From CAZSHX01 sp964606895 (GTDB taxonomy: Bacteria; Bacteroidota; Ignavibacteria; Kapaibacteriales; UBA2268): a stretch of DNA of 64,000 nucleotides. A program made the position numbers and the translations under genes. The stretch lies in NCBI GenBank assembly GCA_964606895.1, contig CAZSHX010000009.1:1-64000 (forward strand). The letters are read 5' to 3'. Below the pieces are notes generated by a model. The model searched no databases and had not been told where the DNA came from. It saw only the letters and a list, made by a program, of their open reading frames with translations. Positions 1 through 8,200 of this stretch are shown one piece after another; the stretch's first letter is position 1, and every line of letters begins with the position of its first letter.

Positions 1-550
1 CGTCATCAGAAATGTACATGAAATGAGTTGATGTCATGATTCCATGCTTATCATCGTACATACTAACATGCTGTAACCCTCTGTCTTCAAACAATGTATC
101 AACTTGATATTCTTTCCATGTATCGCCGCAATCAGTTGTTTTTATATAATAATTTGAATCCGAGGTGGCTATACAAAAATTTTTTGTAGGATAAGCCAAA
201 TCTTTTGGTCGAGCCATTTTGGACACCAATATTGTAGTATCACAATAAACTGATTTCCAAGTTATTCCGGCATCAGAAGATTTTAGAATCAATCTATATG
301 CTCCGTGATTTGCATAATATGCCATTATATTTATTGAATCTGCGTTATCTATTGAAACAACATAAGAAGTTGGTTCAGAATATACAGAATCCCATTGATA
401 TTTATTTGATAATAAAGAAGAAGTACCTAAAAGAGATGTGATAACGAGAAACATTAGCATTTTAAGAATGGCGAACTTAGCTGGGATAGGAAAACCTATC
501 CCAGCAATTGTTGTTGAAATCGCATAACGAATATTCTGAATCTTTTTCAT
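1..550 (-). CDS. Secreted Asp-box (BNR/YCF48-like) protein, C-terminus cut by window edge
   Basis: The reading frame is open from an ATG at 550 to the left edge, giving 183 codons with no stop. Two Asp-box motifs (S/T-x-D-x-G-x-T-W) are visible: SSDAGITWKS and TTDCGDTWKE. They are about 45 residues apart, as in beta-propeller sialidase/YCF48-type repeats. The ATG at 550 gives an N-terminus starting MKKIQ. A hydrophobic stretch (LMFLVITSLLG) lies only at residues 32-42. A start at the ATG at 460 would put the signal peptide at the very N-terminus. The stretch between the two starts contains a perfect hairpin (480-505) that may be an in-frame insertion. The function is unknown. Such proteins in this phylum are often exported, but the C-terminus that would show a sorting domain is outside the window. 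Confidence 0.7.
   Translation of the reverse strand, partial: MKKIQNIRYAISTTIAGIGFPIPAKFAILKMLMFLVITSLLGTSSLLSNKYQWDSVYSEPTSYVVSIDNADSINIMAYYANHGAYRLILKSSDAGITWKSVYCDTTILVSKMARPKDLAYPTKNFCIATSDSNYYIKTTDCGDTWKEYQVDTLFEDRGLQHVSMYDDKHGIMTSTHFMYISDD
480..505. repeat. Perfect short hairpin, arms 11 bp, AAAA loop
   Basis: GCTGGGATAGG, then AAAA, then its exact reverse complement. It lies inside the N-terminal frame of the truncated Asp-box gene, or just upstream if the later start is used. No T-tract follows, so it is not a standard terminator. It resembles the hairpins at 744-765 and 814-837 in size and loop length. Confidence 0.75.
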
Positions 551-556
551 ATTGTT

Positions 557-787
557 CTACTTTGCAAATTTTCCGGTTTTGATGATTAACCCATTCCTTG
601 AAATTTTGTAAAGATATAAACCGCTACTATTTATCATAGAAAAAACGTTCAAGTTATTTAAGGCATCTAAACCTTGAAATTCTTTAGTGTAAACAGGGTA
701 ACCCCACACGGTATAAATTTCTAATTTCAATTTTCTTACCTCCCGGCAGGAGTTCCCTCCTGCCGATTCCTTTGATTTGTTTAAAGT
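557..787 (-). pseudogene. Remnant of a T9SS cargo: isolated C-terminal sorting domain
   Basis: An open stretch of 76 codons runs from just after a TAA (788-790) to a TAG at 557-559. Its C-terminal half is typical of a type A T9SS sorting domain: it contains LEIYTVWGYPVY, then SSGLYLYKISRNG, and ends in TGKFAK. No start codon precedes the domain and no plausible N-terminal part lies upstream in any minus-strand frame. This is therefore the tail of a deleted or disrupted gene. The next gene starts 6 bp downstream. The hairpin at 744-765 lies at its broken 5' end. Confidence 0.65.
744..765. repeat. Perfect short hairpin, arms 9 bp, TTCC loop
   Basis: CGGCAGGAG, then TTCC, then its exact reverse complement. 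It is much richer in GC than its surroundings and lies at the broken upstream end of the T9SS-domain remnant. The AGGAG/CTCCT core next to the loop is shared with the hairpin at 814-837. Confidence 0.75.
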
Positions 788-813
788 TTATATTCATTTT
801 CAATTGTTTTAAG

Positions 814-837
814 ATGTCAGGAGAAAACTCCTGACAT
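814..837. repeat. Perfect short hairpin, arms 10 bp, AAAA loop
   Basis: ATGTCAGGAG, then AAAA, then its exact reverse complement. It is intergenic, with no T-tract on either side. It shares the CAGGAG core with the hairpin at 744-765 and the AAAA loop with the one at 480-505. Confidence 0.75.
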
Positions 838-920
838 AAGATAACATGATACTAACAGTTACATTTCCAATTTAACAATAATTTTTAAGCAAAGCAAGTA
901 TTATTTAGCTGATAAAGATA

Positions 921-961
921 TATACCAAAAACTACGTAGTTTTTCTACGTAAAAATACGTA
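921..961 (-). promoter_or_regulatory. TACGTA cluster (three copies) with shared 17-bp block
   Basis: TACGTA occurs at 933, 946 and 956. The 17-bp block ACGTAGTTTTTGGTATA (minus strand, 921-937) is repeated exactly on the plus strand at 51483-51499, where it again sits beside two more TACGTA copies. This copy lies between the korB terminator and the minus-strand T9SS remnant, so it may be a promoter-proximal binding site for that gene. The binding protein is unknown. Confidence 0.5.
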
Positions 962-1020
962 GAAGAAATTGAATGAATCATAAATAATGTAGGTTAAGTT
1001 ATATTTTGTAAATAGAAAAT

Positions 1021-1052
1021 AAAAAAAAAGCCGGATTTTGCAATCCGGCTTT
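1021..1052 (-). terminator. Rho-independent terminator of korAB
   Basis: The hairpin has 11-bp arms (AAAGCCGGATT, loop TTGC, exact reverse complement). On the minus strand it is followed by a run of T. It lies 30-60 bp past the stop of korB. Confidence 0.85.
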
Positions 1053-1083
1053 TCAATTTGTATCTATAAATTAAGAATAATTT

Positions 1084-2133
1084 CTATACAATTTCCCAGA
1101 AGTCTTCGCCCTTGAGCAAGGCATCCATGTCGCCGGCACCGGGTTTTGCTCCGTAAAATTCGAGTTGTGCTTCTACCTTGTCTTCATAAGTAGGTCTTTC
1201 GATTGCCTGAAAAACTCCCATAGGTCTTGGTAATTCGGGATTATAGGTCATATTTGCCAATATAAACGCCAGTGTTGAATCCTGTTCATTATGAACGAGC
1301 AAATCGTCGGCTGACCATTTTCCGTCTTCCAGAGAAACAACAGTAGGCTTAAATCCGTCCAAACGAATACCTTTATCGTTATTATCACCAAAAATAAGCG
1401 GTTTTCCGTGAATCATTTCAACGGAATTCTCTTTTCTGGATTCTTTTTTCGTATAAAGGTCGAAAGCTCCGTCATTGAAAATCACACAATTTGCATAAGT
1501 TTCGACAAATGCAAAACCTCTGTGTTTTGCGGCTCTTTCATACATATACTGCATGGTTTGAACGTCGCGGTCGTAAGCTCTGGCAACAAATGATGCACCT
1601 GCACCCAATGCAAGAACTGCAGGGTTGAACGGGTCATCCAAAGCACCGAGAGGAGAGGATTTCGTTACCTGTCCTTCTAACGAAGTCGGGGAGTACTGAC
1701 CTTTTGTAAGACTGTAAACAGCATTATTGAATAGTAAAACGTTGAGGTTTACATTTCTTCTTGCTGTGTGAATAAAGTGGTTACCGCCGATACTCAATCC
1801 GTCGCCGTCACCTGTTGCAACCCAAACCGAAAGGTCAGGTCTGGCAATTTTAACACCCGAAGCTATTGGAAGTGCTCTGCCGTGCATGGTGTGCATGCCG
1901 AAAACATCCATATAATAGGGGAAACGAGAAGAACAGCCGATACCCGAAATGAAAACGAATTTTTCTTTTGGGATACCGAGAGTTGAAAGAATCCTTTGAG
2001 TCTGCGAAAGAATTGAAAATCCACCGCAACCGGCACACCAACGAACTTCAATAGGAGCTTTGAAGTCTTTTGGAGTTGTTTCGACCGGTCCCTGATGAGG
2101 AATATTTAGTATTTCATCAACTAAAGTTCTCAT
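1084..2133 (-). CDS. korB: 2-oxoacid:ferredoxin oxidoreductase, beta subunit
   Basis: This subunit binds thiamin diphosphate. With KorA it decarboxylates a 2-oxoacid, probably 2-oxoglutarate, to the acyl-CoA and reduces ferredoxin, or runs the reverse reaction. Visible motifs are RWCAGCGGFS near the N-terminus, GIGCSSRFPYY, and the diphosphate-binding GDGDGLSIGGNH followed by NVLLFNN. The start is placed at the ATG at 2133. An AGGAG site lies 10 nt upstream, and this start follows the korA stop by one base. A longer reading from 2160 would overlap korA and lacks a ribosome site. The length of 349 residues fits KorB. Substrate choice between 2-oxoglutarate and other 2-oxoacids cannot be settled by eye. 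Confidence 0.92.
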   Translation of the reverse strand: MRTLVDEILNIPHQGPVETTPKDFKAPIEVRWCAGCGGFSILSQTQRILSTLGIPKEKFVFISGIGCSSRFPYYMDVFGMHTMHGRALPIASGVKIARPDLSVWVATGDGDGLSIGGNHFIHTARRNVNLNVLLFNNAVYSLTKGQYSPTSLEGQVTKSSPLGALDDPFNPAVLALGAGASFVARAYDRDVQTMQYMYERAAKHRGFAFVETYANCVIFNDGAFDLYTKKESRKENSVEMIHGKPLIFGDNNDKGIRLDGFKPTVVSLEDGKWSADDLLVHNEQDSTLAFILANMTYNPELPRPMGVFQAIERPTYEDKVEAQLEFYGAKPGAGDMDALLKGEDFWEIV

Positions 2134-2134
2134 A

Positions 2135-3973
2135 TTATTTTGTCTCCTGTAAAAGTTCATTAATTTTATCTTCGACTTCGAATGCTTTCAGCGGTAAACC
2201 CTGTACTTTGTTCAAACCGATAATCGGTTTCATGAACTTAGCCTGAAGGATAGTTTTCAACTGTCCGCTGTTTAATTCGGGGATAAGAACCCTTTTGAAT
2301 TTCGAAAGAATTTCTTCCATATTGCTTGGGAATGGATTCAGATACCGTAGCTGGCAGAACGAAACAGTTTTGCCTTCTTCTCTGACTTTTTGAATTGCAT
2401 CCTGAATGGCACCGAAAGTTCCGCCCCATCCAAGAACGAGCAAATCGCCTTCCTGAGGACCGGAAATAGTTGCAAGAGGAATATCTTTTGCAATTCCATC
2501 AACTTTTGCCTGGCGGTAATCAACCATTTTCTGGTGGTTAATCGGGTCCTGGCTAACGAGTCCGGTAATATCTTCTTTTTCCAAACCGCCTACGCGATGC
2601 TCAAATCCCTGCATTCCGGGGATTGCCCACGGGCGTGCAAGAGTTTCGGGATTGCGGCTGTATGGCTGGAAGTTTTGGTTGTCGGTAGCAAAATGAGTTG
2701 AAATATCGGGTAACTCATCGAGGCTTGGTACTTTGAAAGGATTTGTTCCCTGAGCAATGTAACCGTCAGTCAGCAGAATAACGGGAGTCATATACTTCAG
2801 AGCAATTCTTGCGGCTTCCAAGGTCATATTGAAACAATCTTCTGAGCTTGTTGCGGCAATTATCGGAATAGGAGCTTCGCCGTGCCTTCCCCACATAGCC
2901 ATGAGCAAATCTGACTGCTCGGGTTTTGTTGGTAGCCCTGTGCTTGGTCCGCCTCTTTGTACATTTATAATAATCAATGGAAGTTCAAGAATGCAGGCAA
3001 GTCCCATTGCTTCAACTTTAAGGGACAAACCGGGTCCGCTGGTTGTTGTAGCGGCAAGATAACCTGCAAAGGATGCACCGATTGCACTCGAAATTCCTGC
3101 AATTTCATCTTCAGCCTGAAGGTGCTTTACACCGTGTTTTTTGTATCCGGAAATGAAATGCAAAATTTCAGTTGCAGGAGTGATAGGGTAGGAGCCAAGG
3201 AACAAAGGAAGATTCGCTTTTTTTGAAGCGATAACCAAACCAAGAGCTGCGGCTTCGTTGCCCGTAATATTTCTATAGAAACCGGGTTTTAATCCGGCAG
3301 TTTTAATCACGTATTGAACAGGCATCAGGTCAGAATTTTTAGCAAAGTCATAACCTGATTGAAGAATTTTGAGATTAGCTTCGTACACATCCGGTTTTTT
3401 GCCAAATTTATCATGTAACCATTTTTGAGTTGGTTCCAGATTGCGGTCAAACAGCCAGTAAGTCATACCGAGAGCAAAAATATTTTTAGTTCTGTCAACA
3501 TACTTCACCGACATGACAGTATCTTTAAGTTCAATTCTAACCAGTTCATTGATGTTAATCGGAACAACTCTGTATTTTTTCAAAGAGTCGTCGTTAAGAG
3601 GATTGTGTTCGTATTTAGCGAGTTTAAGATTTTTTTCGTCAAAACCTGCTGAATTGGCAATGATAATAGCATTGTCTTTGAGTTTCGGCATGTTGACTTT
3701 GAGTGATGAAGCATTCATTGCGACAAGAATATCAAGTTTGTCTCCAAAAGTGTTGATTCTTTTTGCCGCAAACTGAATCTGATAAGCACTAACTCCGTAA
3801 AGAGTGCCTTCGGGAGCTCTGATTTCAGATGGGTAATCAGGGAAGGTGTTCACATCATTTCCAAGCGTACCGCAAGTATTGGAAAACTGGGTTCCCGATA
3901 GTTGCATACCGTCACCGGAATCGCCTGCAAAACGAATGGTTGCTTCCTCCAAGTATTGAATTTGCTTTTCCAT
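2135..3973 (-). CDS. korA: 2-oxoacid:ferredoxin oxidoreductase, fused gamma-alpha subunit
   Basis: This is the partner of KorB. Residues ~8-190 form the gamma domain (RFAGDSGDGMQLSG, then a segment with FPDYPSEIRAPEG). Residues ~215-610 form the alpha (pyrimidine-binding) domain with GNEAAALG, GSYPITPATEIL and QAEDEIAGISSAIGASFAG. The gamma-alpha fusion of about 610 residues is the usual KorA form in Chlorobi, Bacteroidota and actinobacteria. It has no ferredoxin-type cysteine motifs, as expected for this two-subunit class. The upstream 120 bp contain the terminator of the next operon. A separate promoter is likely there, although no clear TAnnTTTG box was found. Confidence 0.93.
   Translation of the reverse strand: MEKQIQYLEEATIRFAGDSGDGMQLSGTQFSNTCGTLGNDVNTFPDYPSEIRAPEGTLYGVSAYQIQFAAKRINTFGDKLDILVAMNASSLKVNMPKLKDNAIIIANSAGFDEKNLKLAKYEHNPLNDDSLKKYRVVPININELVRIELKDTVMSVKYVDRTKNIFALGMTYWLFDRNLEPTQKWLHDKFGKKPDVYEANLKILQSGYDFAKNSDLMPVQYVIKTAGLKPGFYRNITGNEAAALGLVIASKKANLPLFLGSYPITPATEILHFISGYKKHGVKHLQAEDEIAGISSAIGASFAGYLAATTTSGPGLSLKVEAMGLACILELPLIIINVQRGGPSTGLPTKPEQSDLLMAMWGRHGEAPIPIIAATSSEDCFNMTLEAARIALKYMTPVILLTDGYIAQGTNPFKVPSLDELPDISTHFATDNQNFQPYSRNPETLARPWAIPGMQGFEHRVGGLEKEDITGLVSQDPINHQKMVDYRQAKVDGIAKDIPLATISGPQEGDLLVLGWGGTFGAIQDAIQKVREEGKTVSFCQLRYLNPFPSNMEEILSKFKRVLIPELNSGQLKTILQAKFMKPIIGLNKVQGLPLKAFEVEDKINELLQETK
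2144..2148 (-). promoter_or_regulatory. Shine-Dalgarno site deciding the korB start
   Basis: AGGAG lies 10 nt before the ATG at 2133 and inside the last codons of korA. It supports translational coupling of korA and korB. Confidence 0.6.
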
Positions 3974-4085
3974 ATAACCGTTAATTGTTAAAAATAATAA
4001 TTTAAAAAATAATCTGCATTAAGACTGAATAGTCCGTTATTTATTATCTGTCATCTATGTTTATAAATTATCAGGTTTTAGCTCA

Positions 4086-4125
4086 AAAACGACAAAAGAG
4101 CAATTCAGGATTGAACTGCTCTTTT
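4086..4125 (-). terminator. Rho-independent terminator of the nifJ/DHOD-like operon
   Basis: The hairpin has 14-bp arms with one mismatch (AAAAGAGCAATTCA, 4094-4107, against 4112-4125). On the minus strand a T-run follows. It lies 90 bp past the stop of the dihydroorotate-dehydrogenase-like gene. Confidence 0.7.
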
Positions 4126-4214
4126 GAAAAATATTTGCATAAACTGATAATAACAAAATTATTAATCTCTTTTTCAAACAAACCAAAATTTGTACGAAAA
4201 TAAAAAAACCATAA

Positions 4215-5207
4215 TTAGAATTTATAGCTTGTCAAAGCCTTCATGTAATTTGCTCTTTCGAATGCATCAGGGTCAGGAATTCTCATCTGGCTCATACTTC
4301 CTTGCATTTGCTTAACAGATTCGTATTCTTTCTCCTGCATCCATTCCATCATTTCTCTTTCAATCTGCATCAGATGATAAATGCCGTTTTTGAGCAGTGT
4401 CGAGCAGAGCATTGTTACGTCTGCACCGACCATAAGCATTTTAATGGCATCGTATCCCGAGTGGATACCGCTTGTGGCGGCTAAGTTTGCTCTGATTTTG
4501 CCTTTGAGAATAGCAATCCATCTCATAGGCAGTCTTGCCGCATTTGGATGGCTTAGCTGAACCTGAGGTTTAACTTCAAGTGCTTCAATATCAATATCTG
4601 GCTGATAAAATCTGTTGAAAAGCACCAAAGCATCAGCACCTGCATCATCAAGTTTCTGAGCAAGATTTGCCATGTTTGTGAAAAACGGGCTAAGTTTGAT
4701 TGCAACAGGAACAGTAACAGCAGATTTGACATGTTTTAAAATATCAATGTAGTTTTGTTCAATAGCAAGAGCAGGCATATCCATATTTGTGGGTATTGCA
4801 TAGATGTTCAATTCAATTGCATCGGCACCGGCATCCTGCATTTTTTTTGCATAATCAATCCATCCGCCGTCGGTGGAACCGTTCAAGCTGGCAATAATCG
4901 GAATTTTTACGGCTTCTTTTGCTTTGCGGATATGCTCGAGATATTCCTCGGGACCAAGACGGAATTCATCCGGTTCGGGGAAAAACGACATAGCCTCGGA
5001 AGAAATATTCGAACTGCTTGCTGTATGATAAAATAATTCTTTCTGTTCAAGACGCAACTGCTCCTCAAAAAGCGAATAAAGTACAATCGCAGAGGCACCT
5101 GCATCTTCCATTTTCTTGAAATTCTTAATATCGTCAGACAATGGACAGGCTGAAACAACCAATGGTGAACGAAGGTTCATTCCCAAATAGCTTGTTGTTA
5201 AATCCAT
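4215..5207 (-). CDS. Dihydroorotate dehydrogenase-like TIM-barrel flavoprotein
   Basis: The 330-residue protein looks like the FMN-binding barrel of class 1 dihydroorotate dehydrogenases and PreA. Visible segments are LRSPLVVSACPLSDD near the N-terminus, IIASLNGSTDGGW, DAGADAIELNIY, VPVAIKLSPFF, DAGADALVLFNRF and ATSGIHSGYDAIKMLMVGADV. It has no iron-sulfur domain. Proteins of this type are commonly found next to pyruvate:ferredoxin oxidoreductase in Chlorobi, cyanobacteria and Bacteroidota and are annotated only as DHOD-like. AAGGAGTAAAAT directly precedes the ATG. It lies 49 bp downstream of nifJ with no terminator between, so the two are probably cotranscribed. A role in redox handling linked to NifJ is inferred. 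A true pyrimidine role is less likely. Confidence 0.85.
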   Translation of the reverse strand: MDLTTSYLGMNLRSPLVVSACPLSDDIKNFKKMEDAGASAIVLYSLFEEQLRLEQKELFYHTASSSNISSEAMSFFPEPDEFRLGPEEYLEHIRKAKEAVKIPIIASLNGSTDGGWIDYAKKMQDAGADAIELNIYAIPTNMDMPALAIEQNYIDILKHVKSAVTVPVAIKLSPFFTNMANLAQKLDDAGADALVLFNRFYQPDIDIEALEVKPQVQLSHPNAARLPMRWIAILKGKIRANLAATSGIHSGYDAIKMLMVGADVTMLCSTLLKNGIYHLMQIEREMMEWMQEKEYESVKQMQGSMSQMRIPDPDAFERANYMKALTSYKF

Positions 5208-5256
5208 ATTTTACTCCTTAAATATATTCTTATTTTTAAATGTTGTTCTTAATTTA

Positions 5257-8200
5257 TTATTCTGGTTTCGCTTGGTCATCAAATTTACGGTCAGCCAAAT
5301 ACTGATAGAGAGAAAATCTCTTTTCGACGTTTGTCTGGGCTATTTTGAATAAATCGCGTGCAAGTGCAGGTTTGCTCAAAGTAAGCATCTTGAATCTGTT
5401 TTCAGAAAGCATGTAGTCGGCAACTTTCACTTTTGGTTCTTTGGTGTCGAATACTAACGGATTGTGACCTTCTGCGGCAAGCATGGGATTGTATTTGTAA
5501 AGCAACCACTGACCTGAATCAACTGCAAGTTTTTGCTGTTTCAGAGGATTGTTCATATCAATACCGTGAGCAATACAATGGCTGTAAGCAATAATAATCG
5601 AAGGACCATCATAAGCTTCTGCTTCCAGAAATACTTTTAATGTGTGCTCATCTTTTGCACCCATTGCAACCGAAGCAACATATACAGTTCCGTAAGACAT
5701 AGCCATCATACCAATATCTTTCTTACCGGTTGGTTTGCCGTTAGCGGCAAATTTTGCAACTGCGGCAATTGGCGATGCTTTTGAAGCCTGACCACCTGTA
5801 TTGGAATAAACTTCGGTATCGAGAACAAGAATATTTACATTCTTGCCTGATGCAATCACGTGGTCCAAACCACCGTAACCAATATCATAAGCCCAGCCGT
5901 CGCCGCCGATAATCCAGACACTCTTCTTAACAAGATAATCTGCAACCGAAAGAAGTCTCTTCGAATCGTCGGTATTTTTTCCTTCAAGAATTGATTTGAG
6001 TTTTTCAACTCTGATTCTCTGCTCGAAAATCCCTGATTCTTCTTTTTGATTTGCATTTATTAATTCAGCAACCAATTCGGAACCGATTTCTGCTTCCATT
6101 TTGTGGAGCATACCGATTGCGATGTCATTTTGTTTGTCAATAGCAAGTCTGAAGCCCAAACCAAATTCGGCATTGTCTTCGAATAATGAATTAGACCATG
6201 CGGGACCTTTGCCAATATCATTTTTTGCCCATGGGGTTGTTGGGAGGTTACCTCCGTAGATTGAAGAACAACCTGTTGCATTTGCAACAATTGCTCTGTC
6301 GCCGAAGAGCTGAGAAACAAGTTTGATATATGGTGTTTCGCCGCAACCTGCACATGCACCCGAGAACTCAAAAAGTGGTCTCTGCATCTGCTGTTGGCGG
6401 ATATTTGAAACTTTAAGAAGATTTCTGTCAACTTCAGGCAAATTAAGGAAGAATTCCCAATTTTCTTTTTCAGGTACTCTCAGCGGTAGCTGAGGAGCCA
6501 TATTCAAAGCTTTTAAGCTTGTATTTGATTTATTTTTGACAGGGCAAACTTCAATACATACTCCGCATCCGGTACAATCTTCGGGAGCAACCTGAAGAGT
6601 ATATTTCATTCCTGCGAATTCTTTGTCTCTTGCGGCTACTGCTTTGAATGTTGCAGGTGCACCTTCAAGGAATTTTGCATCATATACTTTGGGGCGAATT
6701 GTGGCGTGTGGACAAACGAAGTAACATTTTCCGCACTGAATACAAATTTCTTCATCCCAAACAGGAATTTCAAGAGCAATATTTCTTTTCTCATATTGAG
6801 TGGATGCTGTCGGGAAAGTTCCGTCAACAGGGAATGCACTGACGGGGATACTGTCTCCGCGTCCGGCAATGATTTCACCCAAAACATTTTTAATGAAGTC
6901 AGGTGCATTTGAAGGTACTGAATCGGGTAAATCGAAAGTTGCAGTCAGCTTGTTTTGAACAGGAACTTCATATAGATTAGCCAATGTGTTATCAACAGCC
7001 TGAAGATTCATCTTGACAATCTCATCGCCTTTTCTGCCATAAGTTTTAATGATAGAATTTTTGATTTCCTGAATTGCCTGTTCTCTTGGGAGAATTCCGG
7101 AAATTGCAAAGAAGCAAACTTGCATGACTGTGTTAATTCTTCTGCCCATGCCGCTTGTTTCGGCAACTTTTTGAGCATCAATTGTATATAGTTTTACTTT
7201 TTTGTTGAGTATGTCTTTTTGAACCTGCAAAGGTAGAATATCCCAAACTTCATCCTTGCTGAAAGGAGTGTTGATAAGGAATGTACCGCCTTCAATGATA
7301 TTCTTCAGCATATCATATTTTTCAATAAATACTGTCTGATGGCAAGCGATAAAGTTTGCTTTATTAATAAGGTATGTCGAACGTATTGGTTTTGGTCCGA
7401 AACGAAGATGGGAAACAGTTAGAGTTCCGGCTTTCTTCGAATCGTAAACATAATAGCCTTGACCGTAAAAATCAGTATTTTCGCCGATAATCTTGATTGA
7501 GTTTTTGTTTGCACCAACAGTACCGTCCGAGCCAAGACCGTAGAATAATGCACGGACAACGCTGTCTGCTTCGATTGAAAATTCAGGGTCGAATTCAAGA
7601 CTTGTGTGAGTAACATCGTCATTGATACCAATTGTGAAGTGATTCTTGGGGTCAGTAAGCGACATATTGTCGAAAACTGATTTAATCATTGCTGGAGTAA
7701 ATTCTTTGGAGGAAAGTCCGTAGCGTCCGCCGATAACTTTTGGCATTTGCTTAACCGAACCCCAGCCTTCCTGAAGGCCTTCGTAAAGTGCAGTGATAAT
7801 ATCGGTATAAAGAGGTTCGCCTGTGGCACCGGGTTCTTTTGTTCTGTCTAAAATACCAAGAGTTTTAACAGTTGAAGGCAATGATTCCATGAATCTTTTT
7901 ACGTCAAATGGTCTGTAAAGTCTTACTTTAAGAACACCGACTTTTTCGCCTTGTGCAAGCATATAGTCAACAGTTTCATGTGCAGTTTCGCAACCTGAAG
8001 CCATTAATACTATTACTCTTTCGGCATCGGGAGCACCATGATATTCAAATAATCTATATTGTCTGCCTGTGAGTTTAGCAAATTTATCCATTTCTTCCTG
8101 AACTATATCAGGGCATTTGGTATAAAATGAATTTACTGTTTCGCGATTCTGGAAGAATACATCAGGATTCTGAGCGGTTCCTCTAAGCACGGGATGGTCT

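Noticed and set aside
6636..6912. Overlapping frames inside nifJ on both strands
   Set aside because: They lie wholly within a full-length, motif-complete nifJ and lack start sites and recognisable domains.
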